49,336 nt of DNA, taken from Planctomycetota bacterium. GTDB taxonomy: Bacteria; Planctomycetota; Planctomycetia; Pirellulales; Pirellulaceae. The stretch is from assembly GCA_029259935.1 (NCBI GenBank), contig JAJDEH010000072.1:1-49336 (forward strand), in the 5' to 3' direction. The position numbers and the translations under genes are program-made. Below, piece after piece: positions 16,843 through 24,460 of the stretch; positions within the stretch are counted from its first letter, which is position 1, and every line of letters begins with the position of its first letter. The notes under the pieces were generated by a model that saw nothing but the letters and a program-made list of their open reading frames with translations, ran no database searches and was not told the DNA's origin.

Positions 16843-16902
16843 GAACAACTCCTCATTAGAACTGAATGTACGAGGGCCCTCGCAACCATTCTAAAACAAA
16901 TC

Positions 16903-17592
16903 CTAGTTCGTTACACGTCCAAGGTGGAACGCATGCAGCTCATTGTTGGCGTTTACAATCGTATCCAGCTTGTCGACGACCCGCTCAAGCTGAGAACCGG
17001 CAATTACGAAATACAACTCGTCATCAGCCAGGCCGGTGTACACGCGGTTTCCAATACACCCCAGGTTAGTTGCCGTCGATCCCGATTGCATCACCGCTGG
17101 AATCGCGGCGCACGTCGGCCGGCCGATCACCGACGCGTCGCTCGAAATACCAGCCGCGTGAGCAGCTTCGGCGAGCAACATCATTTGTTTGGCATTGCCA
17201 GAAACAAGAATCGCATCCGGCTCGAACGTCGCGTCGGACAGCGGCGCGTAGACGGCTACCCCAAACTCGCCTTCGAGCTGGGGAATCCCCGGCACTTCGT
17301 CCATCGAGATATATTGCAGTTCGACCATCGTACCGACCAGGCCTTCCAATTCCTTGGCCGTATCGTCGGGCAAGTTGATCCCGTGGGTGTGGGCACCGAT
17401 TGGGCAGCCAAAATGGTCCGACGAGTCGGTGTAAAACGTGCGGCCTTCCGCGGCAAGTTTCCAATAAGTACAGCCCGACACGGCCGACTCGTCGAGCTTC
17501 GCCACGCCTTCGGGCGCGGACGGTTGAAACTTGACAGCGACCGGCCGCCGTTGGAGGCCGAGCAATTCTTCAATCGCGGTTGCCGTTTCCAT
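16903..17592 (-). CDS. DUF169 family protein
   Basis: A 229-residue protein matching the DUF169 (COG2043-like) family: LLGLQRRPVAVKFQPSAPEG at the N terminus, SGCTYWKLAAEGRTFYTDS, HFGCPIGAHTHGINLP, and the closing GCIGNRVYTGLADDELYFVI. Its conserved cysteines (SGCTYW, FGCPIG, PTCAAIP, LGCIGNR) suggest a bound metal or cofactor; no reaction is established as far as I know. AAGGA overlaps the stop of the radical SAM gene (TAAGGA) six bases before the ATG at 17592, which ties the two together. I infer that it acts with the radical SAM protein. Confidence 0.9.
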   Translation of the reverse strand: METATAIEELLGLQRRPVAVKFQPSAPEGVAKLDESAVSGCTYWKLAAEGRTFYTDSSDHFGCPIGAHTHGINLPDDTAKELEGLVGTMVELQYISMDEVPGIPQLEGEFGVAVYAPLSDATFEPDAILVSGNAKQMMLLAEAAHAAGISSDASVIGRPTCAAIPAVMQSGSTATNLGCIGNRVYTGLADDELYFVIAGSQLERVVDKLDTIVNANNELHAFHLGRVTN

Positions 17593-17601
17593 TTACATTC
17601 C

Positions 17602-19059
17602 TTATTCAGACTCAGTCGCGTTGCCGTCGACCGACTTATTGAGAGGGTCTAACTGACCCTCGGTTGGCTCCGCTCATCAGAACCACGATTCGGTCATCCT
17701 CGGAGCTGGCTGGTAGTCCACGGGCAATGGTAGCGAGCCGGCAGCCGGATGTACCCCGCCGGCAAGCTCTTTAATTCGGTAAAAGGTGGTGGCCGCATCC
17801 TCTTCCGCCTGAGCCGCTTGTTCGACCAGCCGTGCTATTTTCTTCTGCAGTTGATCCACTTGTGGATCAGGATGCTTCCAGCGATAGGTAAACGCCGCTT
17901 CATCGAGCGATCCGCGATACGGCAGTGTCTCTTCGTGTTCGGCCAGCCAACTGCCGGGAGGAATCAGCAAGCGAATTGAATATTGCACTGGATCGATGTG
18001 ATGGATCAGCTCGTTGGCTTCGACAAACTCCAGTACTTCCTGGAAGTCTTCGAGCGTGGTCCACGGCGTGAAGCTTACCCACGTCGGACGCGGCGCGATG
18101 CCGGCGTCGCGGACGAACTTCATGGCGGCCACGACATCTTCTCGCGTGTGTTGCTTGTCGAGAATCGTCAGCACCCGATCACTGAGGGATTCAACCGCCG
18201 TAATGATGAACAAACAGCCTGCCGCGGCAAACTCGGGCATGTCCTCGCCGCGATTGAGCAGATGTTCAACCTTGGCGGTAAAGTCGAAAGTCAGCGACGG
18301 AAATTCCTCATGCATGGCCCGCACGACCCGCAATGAATGCTTGGGACCGTTGAGAAAATCCGGATCGCCAAACGTAATGTGCGTCGCACCCGCCTGGACC
18401 TGATGGCGAATATCTTCCAACACGACATCTTGCGGCAAGATGAAAAAACGTCCCCCATAGACGGGCGGAATGGGACAGTGCGTACACAAATGCAAACAGC
18501 CGCGGCTGGCTTCGACATAACCGGCCGTTCGACGCTCGCCGTTGTGTTCGAGGTGTGAGTAATTATCGAGCGACGGCAGAGCATCCCGTTTCGGCACGGC
18601 GAACGGCAGCTTCTCCAACACGGGCAGCGCCGTTTTGCCGCGGCGAATCACGCCTTCAACATCGCCCCCCGTTCCCGACGCGATCAATTCGACCAAGGCC
18701 ACTAACGGCTTTTCACATTCACCGCCAATGCACGAGTCGGCACCATGGGCCAACAAGTAATCGGAATTCAAGGCAGCATAGAGCCCATAGAAACAGATGT
18801 GACAGTCGGGATTGAGCTGCCGAATTCGCTCGGAAACTCGGACGCCCAGCCGCAGGGCCGTGTGCATGGGAACCGAGATCCCCACGAATCCCGCGCGGGC
18901 CACTTTCTCGGCATCGAACTCCTCAACGGCAATGTCCAGCGCGTCTGGCTCGAATCCCGCCCGATGAAGAAATCCCAACGGCAAGGCCACGCCGAGCGGC
19001 TGATGGCCCAACTCGTAACAGGAAATGAGGAGTATGGAGCCCGGTGATCTTAGATTCAT
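17602..19059 (-). CDS. B12-binding-type radical SAM selenoprotein with UUAEP tail
   Basis: A 485-residue protein. Residues 1-145 resemble a cobalamin-binding domain of B12-dependent radical SAM enzymes (ILLISCYELGHQPLGVALPL), and the radical SAM cluster motif C188-x3-C192-x2-C195 (GCLHLCTHC) follows. The frame passes two adjacent TGA codons at 17674-17679 (residues 461-462), giving TESWF-UU-AEPTEGQLDPLN, and ends at TAA 17602. From memory, a radical SAM family is named for its C-terminal CUAEP or CCAEP tail; this would be a UUAEP form. The downstream DUF169 Shine-Dalgarno overlaps the distal TAA, which supports the longer product. The ATG at 19059 has AAGGG seven bases upstream and is preferred to the ATG at 19092. 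First gene of the operon. Substrate unknown. Confidence 0.9.
17643..17661 (-). promoter_or_regulatory. Candidate SECIS hairpin after the UUAEP codons
   Basis: GAGGGTC, loop AGTTA, GACCCTC on the minus strand: seven perfect pairs, 12 bases after the second TGA. Confidence 0.7.
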
Positions 19060-19100
19060 GTTTGGGCCCTTATTTTGGGACCTGGACTTCATTTGCTGAC

Positions 19101-19135
19101 TGTTAGTCTAACGCCAAACCACATAACGCCAAAAC
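19101..19135 (-). promoter_or_regulatory. Possible operator upstream of the selenoprotein operon; spacer 19060-19388
   Basis: On the minus strand TTTGGCGTTA occurs twice, 14 bases apart (19124-19133 and 19110-19119), and is followed by the palindrome GTTAGACTAAC (19103-19113), 44 bases before the radical SAM start. This could be a regulator site. The remaining spacer holds the plus-strand promoter below and no supported gene. Confidence 0.4.
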
Positions 19136-19314
19136 GTTACAGCCAACGGAAACAAGCTGCCATCGGGTCACCTCGAACGCGAGATCTTCGAAATACTGGG
19201 GGATGGATGCTGGTTTCCGGTTCCAAATGGCCTCCCAGGAATAATGTTTTCGTGCCGTGACGAATGAAAAGAGCCCCCGTCTTTCCGTTTAACCGTCATG
19301 ATCCGGCGGAAAAC

Positions 19315-19344
19315 TTGACTGCCCAAAAAAGACGTAACTATACT
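19315..19344 (+). promoter_or_regulatory. Sigma70-type promoter for the secreted protein gene
   Basis: TTGACT at 19315-19320 and TATACT at 19339-19344, 18 bases apart, 44 bases before the ATG at 19389. Confidence 0.6.
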
Positions 19345-19388
19345 AGGCTGAAACATTTCCCTTCGGAACGTCCTGTTCAGGTATGCCC

Positions 19389-20708
19389 ATGAACCGCTGT
19401 TTCTTCATAAGTTGTTGCCTGCTGGGTATTTTCGCGCTCGGCGGGCCCTCTCAACTCACTGCCCAGGACGTATTACAACCGAGCAAGCTCGCGCCCGGCA
19501 TTCTGACCATCGCTCCACCCCGCCCGGAAGAAGCCGAAACGTTCATCGGTCCTCTGCGGCTGAGGGAACTGCAAACGAAAGATTTTGTTCCGAATTATGC
19601 CCCCAAGTCGGACACCATCTTTGAACGGGCCAAGAGCGTCACGCTGCGTCACCCCGTGTGGACGCTGGAGTTTTCCTTCAAGCCCCTGCGGATGATTGTG
19701 GCGGAGGTTCCCGATCACAAGAGCAGGAAGCTGAAAAGGAAGGTCGTCTGGTACATGGTCTATCGGATTCGAAACACGGGCCAGGATCTGGCCCCCAAAC
19801 CCGAAGGCGACCCAACTGACGAAAACAGCCCCGTTACCTTCAGCGTTGAGCCCACTCCGGGTCTCACCGCGACACCTGAATTTATTCCCAATTGGTTTTG
19901 CCCCATTGTCGTGATGGAAGCTTGGGTGCAGCATCCGACCACCAACGAATACGGCAAGATCGAATATGTGGATCGAGTCCTTCCCACGGTGGTGCCGCAG
20001 ATTCAAGACAAGGAAGATCCCGCCATTCCGCTGCTGAATTCGGTGCAGATTTCGAAGCAGATCGGCATCCCGGTTTCCGATGAAAACAACGAGCATTCCC
20101 TGTGGGGCGTGTTGACCTGGACCGATTTGGATCCGCGCATCGACTTTGCCTCGATCTATATCGGTGGATTGACGAATGCTTTTCGCATGGTGGAAATGCC
20201 CAACGGAAAAGCGGTTTACGCTTACAAAAACTTGCAACTGAATTTCTGGCGGCCCGGCGATATTGAAGACGAGGTTGTGGACAAAATCCGCTTCGGCGTT
20301 CCGCTGGTGAAGGACCCGTTCGAGCAAGTCCGAATTCTGGATAAGTTCTACTCGATCCCTGGCCCCTCCATTACAGGCCTCGAATTCGATGCCCAAAACG
20401 ACAAGCCAACCTGGCTATTTAGCGCGGACGGGATCGTGGATCCGACCCTGCAGTCGACCGTTCGCCGCGATTTGACGGCCGGTACTTTCCCTGATTCCAT
20501 TCGGCAAGAGTTTGCCAAAGCGGGAATCGACCTTCCCGCAGCGATCACATTAACTCCGAAATTGGACGGGAGCCTGTGGGAATTTCAGGCCAATGTGGAC
20601 GGCGTTCAACGCAATTTCCGGCTCCGTTACGAGCCAACCTATTGGGAAATGACGCCGGACGGCCTGCAAATCAAAGAACGGGTTGATCACTTGTGGGTTT
20701 ACCGATAA
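19389..20708 (+). CDS. Secreted planctomycete protein of unknown function
   Basis: A 439-residue protein with a signal peptide (CFFISCCLLGIFALGGPS, cleavage probably after LTAQ). AGG lies seven bases before the ATG at 19389; an ATG two codons earlier is too close to it. The body is rich in beta structure, with segments such as HPVWTLEFSFKPLRMI and VVWYMVYRIRNTGQD, and has no recognised catalytic motif. It appears conserved in style with large families of exported planctomycete proteins. It is divergent from the selenoprotein operon and upstream of rpmA. Confidence 0.75.
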   Translation: MNRCFFISCCLLGIFALGGPSQLTAQDVLQPSKLAPGILTIAPPRPEEAETFIGPLRLRELQTKDFVPNYAPKSDTIFERAKSVTLRHPVWTLEFSFKPLRMIVAEVPDHKSRKLKRKVVWYMVYRIRNTGQDLAPKPEGDPTDENSPVTFSVEPTPGLTATPEFIPNWFCPIVVMEAWVQHPTTNEYGKIEYVDRVLPTVVPQIQDKEDPAIPLLNSVQISKQIGIPVSDENNEHSLWGVLTWTDLDPRIDFASIYIGGLTNAFRMVEMPNGKAVYAYKNLQLNFWRPGDIEDEVVDKIRFGVPLVKDPFEQVRILDKFYSIPGPSITGLEFDAQNDKPTWLFSADGIVDPTLQSTVRRDLTAGTFPDSIRQEFAKAGIDLPAAITLTPKLDGSLWEFQANVDGVQRNFRLRYEPTYWEMTPDGLQIKERVDHLWVYR

Positions 20709-20749
20709 AAATAAGGGTTTACAACTGAACTCACAGGGTTGAGAGAGAA

Positions 20750-20998
20750 ATGGCACATAAGAAAGGTCAAGGATCCAGCCGTAATGGCCGCGATTCCAAT
20801 GCCCAGCGACGCGGTGTGAAGCGGTATGGGGGAGAAAAGGTCATTGCTGGCAATATCCTCATCCGCCAAGTAGGTAATCGCTTCCATCCGGGTACCGGTG
20901 TCGGCCAGGGCAAGGACTACACCTTGTTTGCCCTTATTGAGGGCACGGTTATGTTCGACCGGAAGGGACGTAGAATCAACGTCGTCGCCGCCGGCTAG
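20750..20998 (+). CDS. rpmA: 50S ribosomal protein L27
   Basis: An 82-residue protein with the full L27 pattern: [20 protein letters not shown] at the N terminus, [19 protein letters not shown], and [22 protein letters not shown]27 lies at the peptidyl transferase centre of the large subunit. GAGAGAGAA precedes the ATG. rplU, its usual partner, is not adjacent here; obgE follows, as in many bacteria, but with a repeat block between. Confidence 0.97.
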   Translation: MAHKKGQGSSRNGRDSNAQRRGVKRYGGEKVIAGNILIRQVGNRFHPGTGVGQGKDYTLFALIEGTVMFDRKGRRINVVAAG

Positions 20999-21032
20999 TC
21001 GTTGATCGCTCCGCGATCATTACGAATCAGCG

Positions 21033-21064
21033 AAAGGACATCCTTGCGGGGGTGTCCTTTTTTT
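21033..21064 (+). terminator. Rho-independent terminator after rpmA
   Basis: AAAGGACA, loop, TGTCCTTT followed by a run of seven or more T, 35 bases after the rpmA stop. It suggests obgE has its own promoter or depends on read-through. Confidence 0.85.
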
Positions 21065-21087
21065 GTTCAAACGGATATGAGGACGAC

Positions 21088-21207
21088 TTGTGGTGCAGGC
21101 GTCCCGCCTGCCCGTCGCAGCCGAGACGGTCGCACCACAACTCCAGGCAGCCGAGATGGCTGCACCACAGTTCAGTTCAAAAGCAGCCGAGACGGCCGCA
21201 CCACAAG
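21088..21207. repeat. Dispersed GC-rich repeat block (TTGTGGTGC family), extended copy
   Basis: Begins TTGTGGTGCAGGCGTCCCGC and contains three reiterations of a CAGCCGAGAYGGYYGCACCACA-type half-unit, ending in GCACCACAAG. The ends form an inverted pair (TTGTGGTGC / GCACCACAA). A shorter copy lies at 29762-29814. The last copy supplies the AAGG Shine-Dalgarno of obgE. Confidence 0.8.
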
Positions 21208-21216
21208 GTAAAAATC

Positions 21217-22209
21217 GTGTTCGTCGATCGCGTTCAAATCGAAGTCGAAGGTGGCAAAGGCGGCGATGGCTGCATGAGTTTCCGCCGTGAACGGTACGTC
21301 CCCAAAGGCGGTCCAGACGGCGGCGACGGCGGAAACGGCGGCAGCGTTGTCATCCGCGCCGAGGAGGATGTGAACAACCTGGCCACCGTGGCCCATCGCA
21401 AACGGTGGAAGGCCACTCGCGGCAAGCATGGCGAAGGATCGAAGCGGCATGGCCGTAGCGGCGAAGAGCTTACCATCCTCGTGCCGCCGGGTACCGTTGT
21501 GATCGACGCCAACGAAAGCTTCACGATGAAAGATCTTGCGGCGTTGGGCGAGTCGGTGGTCGCGGCTCGGGGAGGAAAAGGCGGTCGCGGAAATGCTCAC
21601 TTCAAGTCGTCGACCAATCAATCGCCCCGGCAGCGGAGTTCGGGCGAGGAAGGCGAGCGACGGATTCTCATTTTGGAGTTGAAGGTCATCGCCGATGTCG
21701 GGCTGATCGGCAAACCCAATGCCGGCAAGAGTACCCTGCTAAGCCGCCTTTCGAAAGCACGGCCCGAAATTGCCGCCTATCCCTTCACGACGAAACATCC
21801 CAATCTCGGCCGCGTGCAAATCGATCTCGATCGGTCTTTTATCATGGCGGACATTCCAGGACTGATCGAAGGAGCTCACTCGGGAGTTGGACTGGGTCAT
21901 GAGTTTTTGCGGCACATTGAACGCGCCGGAATCCTGGTACACCTTGTCGAGCCCGCGCCGATGGACGGCACGGACCCGATCGGGAATTACCAAGCCATCC
22001 GAAGCGAACTGGTCAAATACAACGCCTCGCTGGGCGACCGTCCAGAGATTGTCGCCGTCACCAAGGCGGAATTACCGGGAGCGGACGATGTCAGGCGCGA
22101 ACTGGCGGAGCAGATCGCTTGCCCCGTCCTGTTGATTTCCTCGGTCACCGGCAAGGGACTGAATGAGCTAACCGGCGCGGTCGCTCGGGCGTTGAGCGGT
22201 GGGGACTAG
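21217..22209 (+). CDS. obgE: Obg/CgtA GTPase
   Basis: A 330-residue protein: glycine-rich Obg fold ([32 protein letters not shown]), then a GTPase domain with G1 [10 protein letters not shown]3 [12 protein letters not shown] and G5 SSVTGKG. The G4 position reads TKAE instead of NKxD. Obg acts in large-subunit assembly and stress control. The GTG at 21217 gives the normal N terminus [13 protein letters not shown], with AAGG eight bases upstream; longer readings would translate the repeat block. coaX starts three bases after the stop. Confidence 0.95.
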   Translation: MFVDRVQIEVEGGKGGDGCMSFRRERYVPKGGPDGGDGGNGGSVVIRAEEDVNNLATVAHRKRWKATRGKHGEGSKRHGRSGEELTILVPPGTVVIDANESFTMKDLAALGESVVAARGGKGGRGNAHFKSSTNQSPRQRSSGEEGERRILILELKVIADVGLIGKPNAGKSTLLSRLSKARPEIAAYPFTTKHPNLGRVQIDLDRSFIMADIPGLIEGAHSGVGLGHEFLRHIERAGILVHLVEPAPMDGTDPIGNYQAIRSELVKYNASLGDRPEIVAVTKAELPGADDVRRELAEQIACPVLLISSVTGKGLNELTGAVARALSGGD

Positions 22210-22212
22210 ATT

Positions 22213-23037
22213 ATGTCGTCGCGGAATCTGGCCCACTCCATTATCGCGGTCGACATCGGTAATTCGCGGGTCAAGCTGTTTCGCTATGCGTCGGACGACA
22301 CCGTTCGTCCGAGCTTCCTTCGATCAGGGCAGATTTCATTGACCTTTAATTCTGAACGCGACGTGGAGTGCCGATCGGTTGTTGCATCGATTGCCGGTTC
22401 CCCGCCGGATGTGGGACCTGCAAATTGGTTCGTTTCTAGCGTCAATCGAGAAGCGGAAATCTGGTTCCGCGAAATGCTGGTCGCGTTACGACCGAACGAT
22501 CCCTATGCGCTGCTTACCCACGAAGATTTACCGTTGGAAGTCAATGTTGAAAGTACCGCCAAGGTCGGAACAGACCGGCTGCTGGCGGCCGTCGGGTCAG
22601 ACCGGCTGCGGAATGACGGTGTACCCGCCATCGTGGTTGATGCCGGTTCGGCGATCACCGTCGATCTGCTTTCCGCGGACGGTGTGTTTCAAGGTGGCGC
22701 CATCCTGCCCGGCGTGAGTCTGCAATTGAGATCGCTAGCGCAAGATACGGACGCCTTGCCAAGGGTGCTTCCTACCGACGCCACCAGCGAAGTAGCCGCG
22801 TTGGGAAAGACAACCGAGACGGCCATTCAGAGCGGCGTGCTGCTGGGAGTTACGAGCGCCGTACAAGCCATTGCGGCGCGGCTTGCGCGGACCGTGGCGA
22901 CGGTTCCACGTATCTTTGTCACCGGCGGCGACCGGCGGCGTTTCGCCGATCTGCCCAATTCCGAAGTGGTCGAAGATCTTGTTGCCTTGGGCATCTATTA
23001 TTCGGCCCGTCACCCGTCGCGGGTGTCTCAGCGATGA
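22213..23037 (+). CDS. coaX: Type III pantothenate kinase
   Basis: A 274-residue protein of the acetate-and-sugar-kinase fold: the phosphate-binding AVDIGNSRVKLFR, the KVGTDRLLAAVGSD segment, DAGSAITVDLLSADG, and GAILPGVSLQLRSLAQDTDALP. It phosphorylates pantothenate in the first step of coenzyme A synthesis. It lies between obgE (three-base gap) and the TrmE-like gene (ATGA overlap), so the three are translationally linked. Confidence 0.92.
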   Translation: MSSRNLAHSIIAVDIGNSRVKLFRYASDDTVRPSFLRSGQISLTFNSERDVECRSVVASIAGSPPDVGPANWFVSSVNREAEIWFREMLVALRPNDPYALLTHEDLPLEVNVESTAKVGTDRLLAAVGSDRLRNDGVPAIVVDAGSAITVDLLSADGVFQGGAILPGVSLQLRSLAQDTDALPRVLPTDATSEVAALGKTTETAIQSGVLLGVTSAVQAIAARLARTVATVPRIFVTGGDRRRFADLPNSEVVEDLVALGIYYSARHPSRVSQR

Positions 23038-24197
23038 GCGGACGGACGGATGACGCCAATTGCGACCGCGTCGTGCTGGCAACTCCCCCGGGCCGCGGCG
23101 CGGTAGCAACTGTTATCGTTGATGGCCCGACGGCGACGGAGCGAGTCGCGTGCCGGTTTCGGCCCGCCACGGGCAAGCCCCTAGAAACGGCAGCGATCGG
23201 ACGGATTCTGTTCGGCAGATGGTGCGGTGCTAGCGACTCAGGTGAAGACGTGGTGGTCTGCCGCCGTGGTGATCAGACGATCGAGATCAACTGCCACGGC
23301 GGACGCGCCGCCTCAACCGCCATCACTTCGGCGCTGGCCGCGGAAGGATGCCAGGAAACCAGTTGGCAAGATTGGCACCAAATATCGGCGGGCGATGCGT
23401 TCGAAGCGGAAGCCCGTATCGCGCTCGCTTCAGCGCCCACCTCGCGCACGGCGACAATGCTGTTAAACCAGCTTCACGGCGCGCTGCGTTCGGAAATTGA
23501 AGGCATCGCCGAGCTGATCCAAGCTGGAGATTCGGACCAAGCCAAGGCACGTTTGCGCGAACTGGACCGCCATTCGCGGACGGGGATGCATTTGACGGAG
23601 CCCTGGAAAGTCGTTATCGCCGGGCAGGCAAATGTGGGGAAGAGCAGCCTGCTTAACGCGATTCTAGGCTACCAGCGCAGTATAGTTTTCGACCAGCCGG
23701 GAACCACCCGCGACGTACTGGCGGGACGGACAGCGATCGACGGGTGGTCCGTCGAAGTGACCGACACCGCCGGAATCAGGGACACCCGGGATGATCTGGA
23801 GGCAACGGGAATTGGAATGGCCCGCGCCGAACTAAGCAAAGCCGACCTCGTGTTGCTCGTTGCTGATATGAGCCTGCCGTGGGAAGCGGACGGCCCGCAG
23901 ATATTGAAATCGGCACTGCAATCCATCATCGTCCACAACAAGTGCGATCTACCGCCGCATCCCGGGATTCGCCCGCCTGGCCTGGAGGTCAGTGCGAAAA
24001 TGGGGCTCGGAATCGAACAGCTCATCGAGAGCATTGGCGTTGCACTTGTCCCCAATCCGCCAAGCGACACGGCACCGATCCCCTTCTCGCCCGCTCAGGT
24101 CGAAGCAATTCGCTCCGCCATCGAGTTGTTGGAGTTCGACCAGCTAGCTGCCGCGAGCAAGCTAAGAGGATTACTAGGTCACACTCGCCGAAAGTGA
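23034..24197 (+). CDS. TrmE/MnmE-like GTPase lacking the C-terminal FCIGK motif
   Basis: A 387-residue protein with an MnmE-like N domain (VVLATPPGRGAVATVIVDGP, EINCHGGRAAS) and a G domain: G1 GQANVGKSSLLN, IVFDQPGTTRDVLAG, G3 VTDTAGIRDT, G4 NKCD. It is shorter than MnmE (about 450) and lacks the terminal CxGK cysteine needed for tRNA uridine modification. It therefore may be a paralogue or have lost that activity. The last residues, GHTRRK, are encoded by the repeat at 24176, which also supplies the stop. Starts within the coaX stop codon. Confidence 0.85.
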   Translation: MSGRTDDANCDRVVLATPPGRGAVATVIVDGPTATERVACRFRPATGKPLETAAIGRILFGRWCGASDSGEDVVVCRRGDQTIEINCHGGRAASTAITSALAAEGCQETSWQDWHQISAGDAFEAEARIALASAPTSRTATMLLNQLHGALRSEIEGIAELIQAGDSDQAKARLRELDRHSRTGMHLTEPWKVVIAGQANVGKSSLLNAILGYQRSIVFDQPGTTRDVLAGRTAIDGWSVEVTDTAGIRDTRDDLEATGIGMARAELSKADLVLLVADMSLPWEADGPQILKSALQSIIVHNKCDLPPHPGIRPPGLEVSAKMGLGIEQLIESIGVALVPNPPSDTAPIPFSPAQVEAIRSAIELLEFDQLAAASKLRGLLGHTRRK

Positions 24198-24237
24198 CTT
24201 GTCCCAGCGCAGGAGGTCACATTCGCCGAAAGTGACT
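24176..24237. repeat. Pair of 24-base palindromic repeats
   Basis: AGGTCACAYTCGCCGAAAGTGACT occurs at 24176-24199 and 24214-24237. Each has GTCAC/GTGAC arms. The first copy lies in the 3' end of the TrmE-like gene. Confidence 0.85.
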
Positions 24238-24460
24238 ACCCGACATCGACGACTTGCTAGCAAGTGACCTGCACGGTCAGCTTGACTTTTTGGGCTAGGT
24301 GAAGCGAACCGATCATTCCACCGATCTTCGTCGATAGATTCCGTATAGACCCTCGCGGATCGAACGATATACTACTCGCCTCGAATTCCGTGCGGGCGTG
24401 GATCCGCGCGCGGTCGCTGATTCCTTGGACCGCTCGATCGACTGCCTAGGAGCAATCGGC

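Noticed and set aside
12199..17679. The in-frame TGAs as ordinary stops or signs of pseudogenes
   Set aside because: All interruptions are TGA only, fall at Cys-motif positions in six separate genes, keep the frame and homology afterwards, and are followed by hairpins. Random decay would give frameshifts and TAA/TAG as well.
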